Below are positions 36,357-44,913 of a stretch of DNA of 64,000 bases, one piece after another. The stretch covers positions 62,001 to 126,000 of the forward strand of contig CAKKRJ010000005.1 in assembly GCA_919902775.1 (NCBI GenBank). The letters are read 5' to 3'. The translations under genes were made by a program, and so were the position numbers. Under the pieces are notes generated by a model. The model was not told the DNA's origin, made no database searches, and saw nothing but the letters and a program-made list of their open reading frames with translations. Within the stretch, counting starts at the first letter, position 1; the number at the start of each line of letters is the position of its first letter. Origin of the DNA: Burkholderiaceae bacterium (lineage in GTDB: Bacteria > Pseudomonadota > Gammaproteobacteria > Burkholderiales > Burkholderiaceae_C).

Positions 36357-38066
36357 TCAAATTTCCGCGCCTTCCACCAGAAAGCGCACCCGTTTTTGAC
36401 CCTGCCATTCGTCGGCGTCGAGCCGGTAGGCCAGCTTCACACGCGCGGGCAAGGGTTCGGTGCGGCCAAACCAGATGCCGTCCACCGGCTGGCCCTGGTG
36501 TTTCATCTTGAGTGACAGGTGCTTTTCGCCCACCAGCCGCTGCGACACCACCTCGATCTCTTCGCAAAACACCGGTGGCGCAAAGCCTTGGCCCCACACC
36601 TCGTGGTGCAGCATGTCCACCAGATCCACCCGCCGGTATTCGGCAGGCAAGGGGCCGTCGGTTTCCAGTCGGCGTTGCAGCGTGGCGGCATCCAGCCATT
36701 CCAAGGCCACCTGGTTCAAGGTTTCTTCAAACACATTCAGGTGTTCTTCGGCAATCGTGCAGCCTGCCGCCATGGCGTGGCCACCAAAGCGCAGCAGCAC
36801 ACCGGGTGCGCGTTTGGCGACCAGGTCGAGCGCATCGCGCAAATGGAAACCGGCAATCGAGCGGCCCGAGCCCTTGAGCTCGTGTTCCTTGCCCGGCGCA
36901 CTGCTGGCCGCAAACACAAAGGTGGGGCGGTGCAGCTTGTCTTTGATGCGTGAGGCCACGATGCCCACCACACCTTCGTGAAAATCCGGGTCGAACACGC
37001 AAATCGCGGGGGGCGGTTCGTCCCCTTCGTCAAACAGCGACTCGGCCATCTCCATGGCCATTTCGCGCATGTCGCCCTCGATCACGCGGCGTTCGCGGTT
37101 GATCGCGTCCAGTTGTTTGGCCAGTTCGTCGGCGCGCCCGGCGTCGTCGGTCAGCAGGCATTCGATGCCCAGCGTCATGTCGGCCAGGCGGCCAGCGGCA
37201 TTGATGCGTGGGCCCAGCGCAAAGCCAAAGTCAAAGGTGGTGGCCTTGGCGGTTTCGCGGCTGGCAGCACGCATCAGCGCGGCCATGCCCGGTGGCAAAG
37301 CCCCGGCACGCACGCGACGCAGACCTTGCGCCACCAGGCGGCGGTTGTTCGGGTCGAGCTTGACCACGTCGGCTACGGTGCCCAAAGCGACCAGGGGCAG
37401 CAGCGCGTCGAGTCGCGGTTGGTTGCTGGCATCAAACACGCCGCGCTGGCGCAGTTCGGCGCGCAGGGCCAGCAGCACGTAAAACATCACGCCGACACCT
37501 GCCATGGATTTGCTGGCAAAGCTGCAACCGGGTTGGTTGGGGTTGACGATGACCTCGGCGCTGGGCAATTCGCTGCCGGGCAAGTGGTGGTCGGTCACCA
37601 GCACTTGCAAGCCCAGGGCCTGCGCCGCTTGCACGCCCGCCACGCTGGCAATGCCGTTGTCCACCGTGATCAGCACATCGGCCCCTTGCGCATGCACGCG
37701 TTGGGCAATGGTGGGGGTGAGGCCGTAGCCATCCACCACCCGATCGGGCACCAGGTAGCGCACGTTTTGCGCGCCCAGCATGCGCAGACCCCGCACGGCC
37801 ACGGCGCAGGCGGTGGCCCCGTCGCAGTCGTAATCGGCCACGATGCACAGGCGCTTGTTGTGCGCCATGGCATCGGCCAGCAACTTCGCGGCCTCGGTGG
37901 TGCCGAGCATGCTGGCCGGGGGCAGCAGCAGGTTCAGCGCGTCGTCGAGTTCGTCTTTGGACTGCACGCCGCGTGCGGCATACAGGCGGGCCAGCAGGGG
38001 GTGGATGCCCGCTTGTTCCAGTGCCCAGGCACTGCGGGGGGGCACATCTCGGGTGAGTAAATTCAT
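36357..38066 (-). CDS. recJ: single-stranded-DNA-specific exonuclease RecJ
   Basis: A 5'-3' exonuclease for recombination and mismatch repair, 569 residues. The DHH phosphoesterase motifs are ADYDCDG (77-83), TVDNG and DHH (159-161). The DHHA1 region includes GGHAMAAG in the second half, and an OB-like C-terminal domain follows. Length and motifs are normal. It begins 7 bases after the phosphoglycerate-mutase-like gene ends. Confidence 0.95.
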   Translation of the reverse strand: MNLLTRDVPPRSAWALEQAGIHPLLARLYAARGVQSKDELDDALNLLLPPASMLGTTEAAKLLADAMAHNKRLCIVADYDCDGATACAVAVRGLRMLGAQNVRYLVPDRVVDGYGLTPTIAQRVHAQGADVLITVDNGIASVAGVQAAQALGLQVLVTDHHLPGSELPSAEVIVNPNQPGCSFASKSMAGVGVMFYVLLALRAELRQRGVFDASNQPRLDALLPLVALGTVADVVKLDPNNRRLVAQGLRRVRAGALPPGMAALMRAASRETAKATTFDFGFALGPRINAAGRLADMTLGIECLLTDDAGRADELAKQLDAINRERRVIEGDMREMAMEMAESLFDEGDEPPPAICVFDPDFHEGVVGIVASRIKDKLHRPTFVFAASSAPGKEHELKGSGRSIAGFHLRDALDLVAKRAPGVLLRFGGHAMAAGCTIAEEHLNVFEETLNQVALEWLDAATLQRRLETDGPLPAEYRRVDLVDMLHHEVWGQGFAPPVFCEEIEVVSQRLVGEKHLSLKMKHQGQPVDGIWFGRTEPLPARVKLAYRLDADEWQGQKRVRFLVEGAEI

Positions 38067-38073
38067 GGGGCGT

Positions 38074-39039
38074 TCAAGCGGTGGTGAGGTCGGCCAGTGC
38101 CGCAGCAGGGGTGGTTTTGTTGAACAGGCGGGTGACCCGCTGGTGCCAGGTGGCAGGTGCGGGGGTGTAGGTGTGGGCGGTGTGCTCGCTGCACAAACTC
38201 AGCGTGGCCTGGCCTGTGGCGTTGAAGTGCGCCAGCAAATCGGCCACGGCGGTGGCATCCAGTTGCCGCCAGGCTTGTTGCCAGGCCTGCACATCGCCGT
38301 GCAGAGCGGCTGGGCGCAGGGCCTCGGGCACGCGGATGGCCGTGTCTATGGGCAGGGGCTGCACCGTGGCGGCGGTGTTTACCGGCAAGCGGCCTGCATC
38401 GTGCAACCAGAACGCATTGATGGCGATTTGCCGGCGCGCATCGCGGGCATTGTTCACCGGGTGGTTGTACAGCAGCATCTGCATCTCGCTTTGCAGGCGT
38501 TGCAAGGGGCGGGCGGCCGAGCCGACAGGCATCCAGGGCTTCACGTTCTGGCCGATCACCCGGTCGAGCGAGGCGCAGGCCAAGTCGTTCAGCAGCTCAC
38601 CCTGAACATGCCACCGCAAGGCGCTGTGCCAGCTGACCTGCAGGCCGTCTTCTTGCAAAAACGGTTGCATGGCCTGCAGCAATTGCTGCGATTCATCGTC
38701 CGACAACAACAGGCTGGCCGGGTCCAGCATCACCACCTGGTCCATGCCGACTTGCCAGTGGCAAGGCGTCATCCAGGCCTGCGATTGGGTACTGGTGTGG
38801 CCTTGCTGGGCCTGGTGCCAGGCGGCCCAGGGCAGGGCGGTCAGTTCATGGCCCCAACCCAGGGCTTGGGCCTGCAGGCGTTCGTGGGGCATGTGCAAAG
38901 GTGTTTCGTGGCTGTCTTGCACCACCTGCTGGCGCTGCAAAACAGCCAGCAAGGCTTGCAAATGAGGCAGCTGAAGAGAGGCCAAAGCCTCAGGGCCTGG
39001 CAGGCGTTGGCTGGCCGCGTAGGGAATGATCAGGTGCAT
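38074..39039 (-). CDS. phosphoglycerate-mutase-like protein upstream of recJ
   Basis: A 321-residue protein starting MHLIIPYAAS, as in the betaproteobacterial family usually labelled phosphoglycerate mutase or RpfE-type regulatory protein and found beside recJ. Recognisable segments are MDQVVMLDPASLLLSDDES and NAFWLHDAGRLP. I cannot see a complete set of metal or phosphoserine residues of a true mutase, so enzymatic activity is doubtful. A short upstream extension to 39072 is not supported. Confidence 0.65.
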   Translation of the reverse strand: MHLIIPYAASQRLPGPEALASLQLPHLQALLAVLQRQQVVQDSHETPLHMPHERLQAQALGWGHELTALPWAAWHQAQQGHTSTQSQAWMTPCHWQVGMDQVVMLDPASLLLSDDESQQLLQAMQPFLQEDGLQVSWHSALRWHVQGELLNDLACASLDRVIGQNVKPWMPVGSAARPLQRLQSEMQMLLYNHPVNNARDARRQIAINAFWLHDAGRLPVNTAATVQPLPIDTAIRVPEALRPAALHGDVQAWQQAWRQLDATAVADLLAHFNATGQATLSLCSEHTAHTYTPAPATWHQRVTRLFNKTTPAAALADLTTA

Positions 39040-39082
39040 GGGGCTGATTGTCGCAGGCCCCATGCGCGCCAAGGCGGTGTGG

Positions 39083-39916
39083 TCAGCGTTTGAGGGCTGC
39101 CGCCTCTGCGGCGCAATCGTGCCGGTCGGACTTCAGGCCTTTGGCCCGGGCTGCGTCAATTTCGGCCTTGGCAAGCTGCGCTTGCGCCTGAAACACGGGG
39201 TCGGCCTGCAGGCGGGCTACCGTTGCGGCCCCTACGATGCGTCCGGATTCCAGGTCGCTTTGCCAATGCACGCCGCAGACCATGCGGCTGTCCCCAAAGG
39301 CGTGGGCGCGTTGCAGCAGGGCATCGGCTTTGTCGGGGGCCACACCTGTCAAGATCAGGCCCCAGGCCCAGCCCAAGGCCGCATGACCCGAAGGATAGGA
39401 GCCGTCTTTGGCCAAGCTGGCTTCTTCCTTGGCTGAACAGGTGGTCTCACCCAATTGGGCAAATGGGCGTTTGCGCGCGTAATGGTCTTTGGCTTTGTAA
39501 GTGGCCAGCCCGGCATCGATCAGCGTGCGCCGCAGCAGCATGTTCAGGTGGGGCGTAGCTTCTTGCGAGATGGGGATGTCGAGTGCGCACGAGAACACCC
39601 TGGCCGCTTCGGGAAACTTCAGGTTCACATCCTGGGTGGCCAGCGCCCAGCGAGGGGTGTCGCGCCATGCACGTGTTTGGCGGTGAGCCTCCAGGTCGGC
39701 CGCTTGGCGGGCCGATCCCGGGGCCGGTGGGGGTGGCACCAGGGCCAGGCTGTCGGGTAAGGCTTTGCGGTCCAGATAACCGTTCAAATAACCCGAACCC
39801 TTGCGAAATTCACCCACGACTTCAGGCGATGTAGGGGGCTCGACGGGGGCGGTCTGGCAGGCGCTCAGCAGCGCAGTTGCGGCGAGGGCACACCAGCTGA
39901 TGCGTTGATTTTTCAT
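39083..39916 (-). CDS. class A acid phosphatase (PAP2 superfamily) lipoprotein
   Basis: A 277-residue phosphatase with a lipobox LSAC (C20). All three PAP2 signatures are present: K143-x6-R150-P151, PSGH (175-178) and S210-R211-x5-H217-x3-D221. Class A non-specific acid phosphatases release phosphate from organic monoesters outside the cytoplasm. No Pho box was found upstream, although such a role would suit phosphate starvation. The gene stands alone on its strand. Confidence 0.9.
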   Translation of the reverse strand: MKNQRISWCALAATALLSACQTAPVEPPTSPEVVGEFRKGSGYLNGYLDRKALPDSLALVPPPPAPGSARQAADLEAHRQTRAWRDTPRWALATQDVNLKFPEAARVFSCALDIPISQEATPHLNMLLRRTLIDAGLATYKAKDHYARKRPFAQLGETTCSAKEEASLAKDGSYPSGHAALGWAWGLILTGVAPDKADALLQRAHAFGDSRMVCGVHWQSDLESGRIVGAATVARLQADPVFQAQAQLAKAEIDAARAKGLKSDRHDCAAEAAALKR

Positions 39917-40046
39917 GGGGGTTTCCTTTGGGTAAACGCTGCTTTCACCCGTGACCTCAGGAACGCCGGGGTCATGGTTGAAGGGAACGGGTGGCAAAGT
40001 GTTGGTTCAAAGCGATTCAAAACCTGTCATCGCCGCGACTTTGACG

Positions 40047-40156
40047 GTGAAAGAACAACCTTCGGTCGCAGGGGCGACCTCCCACAAATTACCTGATCCC
40101 CACAAATCACCTGAATCTTGTGGAAGCGCGCCCCTGCGCGCGAATGTGGCATTGAC
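40047..40156. repeat. REP-like composite element, copy C
   Basis: The same architecture as copy A: a 39-base left block (40047-40085, 36 of 39 identical), a 34-base middle with about 20 identities, and a right block 40120-40145 with GTGGAAGCGCGC and the GC palindrome. The span from left-block start to right-block end is 99 bases in both. It lies upstream of lolC. Confidence 0.75.
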
Positions 40157-40178
40157 CGATTGGTCACAATAGCGGCTT

Positions 40179-41447
40179 ATGGCTTTTTTCAAAAATATCC
40201 CTTACGAACTCGTTCTGGGTTGGCGCTACACGCGTGCAGGCCGCGCCACCCGGCGCAACGGCTTCATTTCCTTCATCTCGGGCGTGTCCATGCTGGGCAT
40301 TGCGCTGGGGGTGGCGGCGCTCATCATCGTGCTGAGCGTGATGAATGGTTTTCAAAAAGAAGTGCGCGACCGCATGCTGGGCGTGGTCTCGCACATCGAG
40401 GTCTATGCCGCCGATGGCGCGGCGGTGGCCGACTTGCCCGCTTTGCTGAGCCGTCTGAAAGCGCATCCGCAGGTGGTGGGGGCCGCGCCTTTCGTGACCG
40501 CGCAGGCCTTGCTGGCGCGTGGCGAGGACATGAAGGGCGTGCTGGTGCGCGGCATCGATCCGGCGCTGGAGCCCGAAGTCAGCGACTTGTCCAACGACAC
40601 GCAAGCCGGGGTCTTGCAGCGCTTGCAGCCAGGCGCGTTTGGCTTGGTGCTGGGCCGTGACCTGGCCAGCAACCTGGGGGTGCTGACGGGTGATCCGGTG
40701 ACCCTGGTCTCGCCTTCTGGGCAGGTCACGCCTGCAGGCGTGGTGCCGCGCATGAAGCAGATGGGGGTGGTGGGCACGTTTTCTTCGGGGCATTACGAAT
40801 ACGACTCGGCCCTGGCGCTGATGCATGTGGATGACGCAGCGCGCATGTTCCGCCTGGAAGGCCCCAGCGGGGTGCGCCTGAAGTTGCGTGATTTGCATTT
40901 GGCGCGTGAGGTGGCGCGTGATCTGCAATTGGCGCTGGGGGCGCCGTTTTTTGTGCGCGACTGGACGCAGCAAAACCGCACCTGGTTTGCTGCTGTGCAG
41001 GTGGAAAAACGCATGATGTTCATCATCCTCACCCTCATCGTGGCGGTGGCGGCCTTCAACCTGGTCAGCACGCTGGTGATGACGGTGACCGACAAGCGGG
41101 CTGACATCGCGATCTTGCGCACGCTGGGGGCCAGCCCGCGCAGCATCATGGGCATTTTTGTGGTGCAAGGGGCCACCGTGGGCGTGATCGGAACCCTGAG
41201 CGGTTTGTTGCTGGGCCTGTTGGTGGCGTTCAACATCGATGTGATCGTGCCTGCGCTGGAAACGCTCTTCAATGCCAGCTTTTTGCCGCGTGACATTTAC
41301 CTGATCAGCCGCATGCCCAGCGAACCCCTGCCCAGTGACATCCTGCCGGTGACCCTCATTTCCCTGGTGCTGGCTTTTGTGGCCACGCTTTACCCGAGCT
41401 GGCGCGCCAGTCAGGTCAACCCGGCGGAGGCACTGCGCTATGAATAA
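40179..41447 (+). CDS. lolC: lipoprotein-releasing ABC transporter permease LolC/E
   Basis: Inner-membrane permease of the Lol system that extracts outer-membrane lipoproteins for LolA. It is 422 residues long, with the N-terminal [13 protein letters not shown], four membrane helices and a large periplasmic domain between the first and second. The C-terminal FtsX/MacB segment has [20 protein letters not shown] single LolC/E-type permease next to lolD suggests a LolF-like homodimer arrangement or a partner elsewhere. It overlaps lolD by 8 bases. No obvious Shine-Dalgarno. Confidence 0.93.
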   Translation: MAFFKNIPYELVLGWRYTRAGRATRRNGFISFISGVSMLGIALGVAALIIVLSVMNGFQKEVRDRMLGVVSHIEVYAADGAAVADLPALLSRLKAHPQVVGAAPFVTAQALLARGEDMKGVLVRGIDPALEPEVSDLSNDTQAGVLQRLQPGAFGLVLGRDLASNLGVLTGDPVTLVSPSGQVTPAGVVPRMKQMGVVGTFSSGHYEYDSALALMHVDDAARMFRLEGPSGVRLKLRDLHLAREVARDLQLALGAPFFVRDWTQQNRTWFAAVQVEKRMMFIILTLIVAVAAFNLVSTLVMTVTDKRADIAILRTLGASPRSIMGIFVVQGATVGVIGTLSGLLLGLLVAFNIDVIVPALETLFNASFLPRDIYLISRMPSEPLPSDILPVTLISLVLAFVATLYPSWRASQVNPAEALRYE

Positions 41448-42138
41448 ACCCCACACCACCACGCCGGTGCTGCAGGCCCAAGGCCTGACCAAGCGCTTCA
41501 CCGAAGGCCGCCTGGATGTGACCGTGTTGCAAGGCGTTGACCTGGCGGTGCACGCTGGCGAAACGCTGGCCATCGTGGGCGCTTCGGGTTCGGGCAAAAG
41601 CACCTTGCTGCATTTGCTGGGCGGGCTCGATGCGCCGACCCAAGGCGCGGTGCAGCTCAAGGGGCAGTTGCTGTCGGCCTTGGATGCCGCAGAGCAAGGC
41701 CAGTGGCGCAACCGCTACCTGGGTTTTGTTTACCAGTTTCACCATTTGTTGCCCGAGTTCAGCGCGCTGGACAACGTGGCCATGCCGCTGTGGATCCGCC
41801 GGCAAGACCGCACTGAAGCGGCGGCGGTGGCCACGCAATGGCTGCAGCGTGTGGGGCTGGGTGAACGCGTGCACCACCGGCCCGCCGAGTTGTCTGGTGG
41901 GGAACGCCAGCGCGTGGCGTTGGCCCGCGCCCTGGTGAACGACCCGGCCTGCGTGTTGGCCGATGAACCCACCGGCAACCTGGACCGCGAAACCGCCGAC
42001 GGCGTGTTTGCGCTGATGCTGCAACTGGCACGCGAGCGAGGCACCGCCTTTGTGGTGGTCACGCATGACCAGGCGCTGGCCGCGCGCTGTGACAGGCAGC
42101 TGCACTTGGTCAAGGGTGTTTTGCAAGCCGCTTCCTGA
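41440..42138 (+). CDS. lolD: lipoprotein-releasing ABC transporter ATPase LolD
   Basis: ATPase of the Lol exporter, 232 residues. Walker A is GASGSGKST (47-55), followed by the Q-loop [17 protein letters not shown] with the LolD/MacB-type FHHLLPEF element, signature LSGGERQR, Walker [12 protein letters not shown] and VTHD. ATG 41440 overlaps the lolC stop region. Confidence 0.95.
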   Translation: MNKPHTTTPVLQAQGLTKRFTEGRLDVTVLQGVDLAVHAGETLAIVGASGSGKSTLLHLLGGLDAPTQGAVQLKGQLLSALDAAEQGQWRNRYLGFVYQFHHLLPEFSALDNVAMPLWIRRQDRTEAAAVATQWLQRVGLGERVHHRPAELSGGERQRVALARALVNDPACVLADEPTGNLDRETADGVFALMLQLARERGTAFVVVTHDQALAARCDRQLHLVKGVLQAAS

Positions 42139-42152
42139 CGCGGGGCCGCGGG

Positions 42153-42977
42153 ATGTGGATCGACACCCATTGCCACCTGGATGCGGCCGAGTTTGATGCC
42201 GACCGTGATGCGGTGCGCGCAGCCGCCCGCCAGTTGGGCGTGGCGCGCTGCGTGATCCCTGCGGTGCACCGATCCCACTGGGCCGATGTGGCGCAGCTGG
42301 CCGAGCGGCATGGCGATGCCTACGCTCTGGGCATCCACCCTTTGCATGTACCGCAGGCGCAAGCGGGTGATTTGCTGGCGCTGGACCAGGCCTTGACCGA
42401 ACGCCGAGACGACCCCCGGCTGGTGGCGGTGGGCGAAATCGGGCTGGATTTTTTTGTGCCCGCGTTGTGCACCGCTGACTTGCGTGCACGGCAGTGGGCG
42501 TTTTATCTGGCGCAACTCCAGTTGGCGCAAAAGCATGGCTTGCCGGTGATCCTGCATGTGCGGCGCTCGGCCGACCTGTTGCTCAAAGGCTTGCGACAGT
42601 GTCCTGTGGACTCGGGGATTGCCCATGCGTTCAATGGCAGTGCGCAACAGGCGCAGGCGTTTGTGGACAGGGGCTTTGCGCTGGGTTTTGGTGGCGCGCT
42701 GACGTACGACCGGGCTTTGCAGTTGCGGCGCCTGGTCACCGCGTTGCCACTGCAGGCCATCGTGCTGGAAACCGATGCCCCCGACATGCCGCCGCACTGG
42801 CTGTATCGCACAGCCGAACAAAGGGCGCAGGGCGCGGCCCAGGGGCGCAACAGTCCGGCAGAGTTGCCACGCATTGCGCAGGTGCTGGCCGATGTGCGTG
42901 GTGTGTCGCTGGCCGACCTGGCCGAAGCCACTTGCCGCAATGCCAGGCGCGTGTTGCCCCGATTGGCTGCTGAATGA
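42153..42977 (+). CDS. TatD family hydrolase
   Basis: A metal-dependent hydrolase with a TIM-barrel fold, 274 residues. Metal ligands are visible in DTHCH (4-8), GEIGLDF, ILHVR, HAFNGS and LETDAPDMPP. TatD enzymes are 3'-5' exonucleases or deaminase-like nucleases linked to DNA repair. It follows lolD by 14 bases and overlaps the glycosylase-like gene by 4. Confidence 0.9.
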   Translation: MWIDTHCHLDAAEFDADRDAVRAAARQLGVARCVIPAVHRSHWADVAQLAERHGDAYALGIHPLHVPQAQAGDLLALDQALTERRDDPRLVAVGEIGLDFFVPALCTADLRARQWAFYLAQLQLAQKHGLPVILHVRRSADLLLKGLRQCPVDSGIAHAFNGSAQQAQAFVDRGFALGFGGALTYDRALQLRRLVTALPLQAIVLETDAPDMPPHWLYRTAEQRAQGAAQGRNSPAELPRIAQVLADVRGVSLADLAEATCRNARRVLPRLAAE

Positions 42978-43498
42978 CGTCCCCGCCCGTGCGCTTGCAA
43001 GGCTTGCCGCCCTTGGTGGGGCCGGCCACCCGCGTGCTGGTGTTGGGCAGTTTCCCCAGCGTCAAGTCTTTGCAGGTGCAGCAGTACTACGCCCACCCGC
43101 AAAACCACTTCTGGCGCATCATGCAGGCCCTGTGGCCCGATGCGCCTTGGCCTGACGACAACAACTACGCCCAGCGTTGCCAGTGTTTGCTGGCGCAAGG
43201 CGTGGGCGTGTGGGATGTCTATGCACAATGCGCGCGCGAGGGCAGTCTGGACAGCGCGATCCGTCAAGCGCAGTTGAACGATTTTCCGGCCTTGTTGCAG
43301 CGCTGTCCGCTGCTGAACACCGTGGTCCACAACGGCGGTGAGAGTTTTCGCCATGCTCCAAGGCTTGAAAAAGCGCTCACGCAGGCGGGGTGGGCCGCCA
43401 AGGGGCGCTTGCATCGCCTACCATCGACCAGTCCCGCGAACGCAGCGTGGACCTTTGAACAAAAACTCACCGCCTGGAAGGCGGTCTTGACCCCATGA
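42974..43498 (+). CDS. hypoxanthine-DNA glycosylase-like protein (UDG superfamily)
   Basis: A 174-residue uracil-DNA-glycosylase-superfamily protein with LVLGSFPSVKSLQVQQYYAH, NHFWRIM and STSPANAAW. These match family 6 hypoxanthine-DNA glycosylases, which remove deaminated adenine from DNA. The GSFPS and STSPAN elements form the active site. It overlaps tatD and the next gene by 4 bases each, forming a tight DNA-maintenance cassette. Confidence 0.85.
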   Translation: MTSPPVRLQGLPPLVGPATRVLVLGSFPSVKSLQVQQYYAHPQNHFWRIMQALWPDAPWPDDNNYAQRCQCLLAQGVGVWDVYAQCAREGSLDSAIRQAQLNDFPALLQRCPLLNTVVHNGGESFRHAPRLEKALTQAGWAAKGRLHRLPSTSPANAAWTFEQKLTAWKAVLTP

Positions 43499-44265
43499 GC
43501 CGAAAAAAATCCACAGACACCGCGATGGAATTGCCCGAAGTCAATTTTTCCGAAGACGGCAAGATCCGTTACCTGCACCTGGGCACCGAATGGATTCAGG
43601 GCTCGATGTTCCTGGACAAGCCTTACGACATCGAGCTGGAATATGTGCAGCGCATGTTCGGCTGGATGCTGTTTTTCCCGCACGACGAGGTCAAGGGCGC
43701 ACACGCCATGCAGCTGGGCTTGGGTGCCGGCACCATCACCAAGTTTTGCTACAAAAAACTCAAGATGACGTGCACGGCGGTCGAGTTGAACCCGGGCGTG
43801 TTGCACGCGTGCCGGGGCTGGTTCCGTTTGCCACCTGATGATGAGCACTTGCGCGTGGTGCTGGCCGATGCGGCGTTGGAAATTCGCAAGGACGAATGGC
43901 GTGGCACGGTCGACGCGTTGCAAGTCGATTTGTACGACGAAGAGGCTGCGGCCCCGGTGCTGGACACGCCTGATTTTTACCGCCACTGCCGTGAATTGCT
44001 GACCCAGCAGGGCTGCATGACCGTGAATCTGTTTGGCCGTTCGTCAAGCTATGCCGAGAGTGTGGAAAAGATCTGCGCGGCGTTTGGCGAGGATGCGGTC
44101 TGGGTCTTCAAACCCACCCGCGAGGGCAACGCTATCGTGCTGGCCCAACGCACTGCCAGCAGGCCTTCACGCGAGGCCTTGCTGGCGACAGCCAGTGCGA
44201 TCGAAGACCGGTGGAGCCTGCCCGCATTGAAATGGCTCAAGGTGTTCAAGCCTTTGACGCCATGA
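43495..44265 (+). CDS. spermidine synthase-like (spermine/spermidine synthase domain) protein
   Basis: A 256-residue Rossmann-fold protein with LGLGAGTITKFCY as the nucleotide-binding motif, AVELNPGVLHACRGWF, and LQVDLYDEEAAAPVLD in the gate-keeping region. It resembles polyamine synthase-like methyltransferase-fold proteins, but lacks the full N-terminal beta domain of true spermidine synthases, so the substrate is open. Its start overlaps the preceding gene as ATGA. Confidence 0.75.
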   Translation: MSRKKSTDTAMELPEVNFSEDGKIRYLHLGTEWIQGSMFLDKPYDIELEYVQRMFGWMLFFPHDEVKGAHAMQLGLGAGTITKFCYKKLKMTCTAVELNPGVLHACRGWFRLPPDDEHLRVVLADAALEIRKDEWRGTVDALQVDLYDEEAAAPVLDTPDFYRHCRELLTQQGCMTVNLFGRSSSYAESVEKICAAFGEDAVWVFKPTREGNAIVLAQRTASRPSREALLATASAIEDRWSLPALKWLKVFKPLTP

Positions 44266-44411
44266 GACAGCGGTGCTCTTATCAAGGGTATGGAATCTGC
44301 AAATTAGGGTAAACCATAAATTTGTCCTTTGCGGGACATAGGTGTAACCCACATCGCACCGGGTGACATCTTCACGCAGAATCGTGCCAACTCAATCAGA
44401 GGAGATATCTC

Positions 44412-44900
44412 GTGAACATCAAGAGTCAAAAAGACTTTTTTTCCGGCCTGTTCTACACGGTTGCAGGTGCAGCCTTTGCCTACGGTGCCACCAACTACAA
44501 CGTGGGCACGGGCGCCCGCATGGGGCCAGGCTACTTTCCGCTGCTGCTGGGCATTTTGCTTGCAGTGATCGGCGCCTTCGTCATGTTCAAGTCCTTGACG
44601 GTGGAGACCCAGGACGGCGACAAGATCGGCGCATGGGCCTGGAAGCCACTGTTCTACATCATTGCCGGCAACGTGCTGTTCGGCATTTTGTTGGGTGGAC
44701 TGCCCAACTTGGGCGTGCCTGCAATGGGGTTGATCGCGGCGATCTTTGGCACCACCTTGGTGGTCAGCCGGGCGGGTGACACATTCAAGCTGAAAGAAGT
44801 TCTGGTCTTGGCCGCCATCCTGTCTGCGGGCAGTTATGGTGCCTTCGTGTTGCTGCTCAAGTTGCAGTTTCCCGTCTGGCCCACATTCATCACCGGTTGA
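44412..44900 (+). CDS. tctB: tripartite tricarboxylate transporter small permease TctB
   Basis: Small membrane subunit (162 residues, four helices) of a TctABC-type transporter for citrate-like or other carboxylates. The N-terminal region with GTGARMGPGYFPLLLG is typical. GTG 44412 follows AGAGGAG at good spacing. tctA follows 13 bases later. No tctC is adjacent, unlike the classical operon. Confidence 0.9.
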   Translation: MNIKSQKDFFSGLFYTVAGAAFAYGATNYNVGTGARMGPGYFPLLLGILLAVIGAFVMFKSLTVETQDGDKIGAWAWKPLFYIIAGNVLFGILLGGLPNLGVPAMGLIAAIFGTTLVVSRAGDTFKLKEVLVLAAILSAGSYGAFVLLLKLQFPVWPTFITG

Positions 44901-44913
44901 GGAGAAATAATTC

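Noticed and set aside
44320..44340. TGTCC/GGACA inverted repeat upstream of tctB as an operator
   Set aside because: Five-bp arms occur often by chance, and no regulator gene adjoins.
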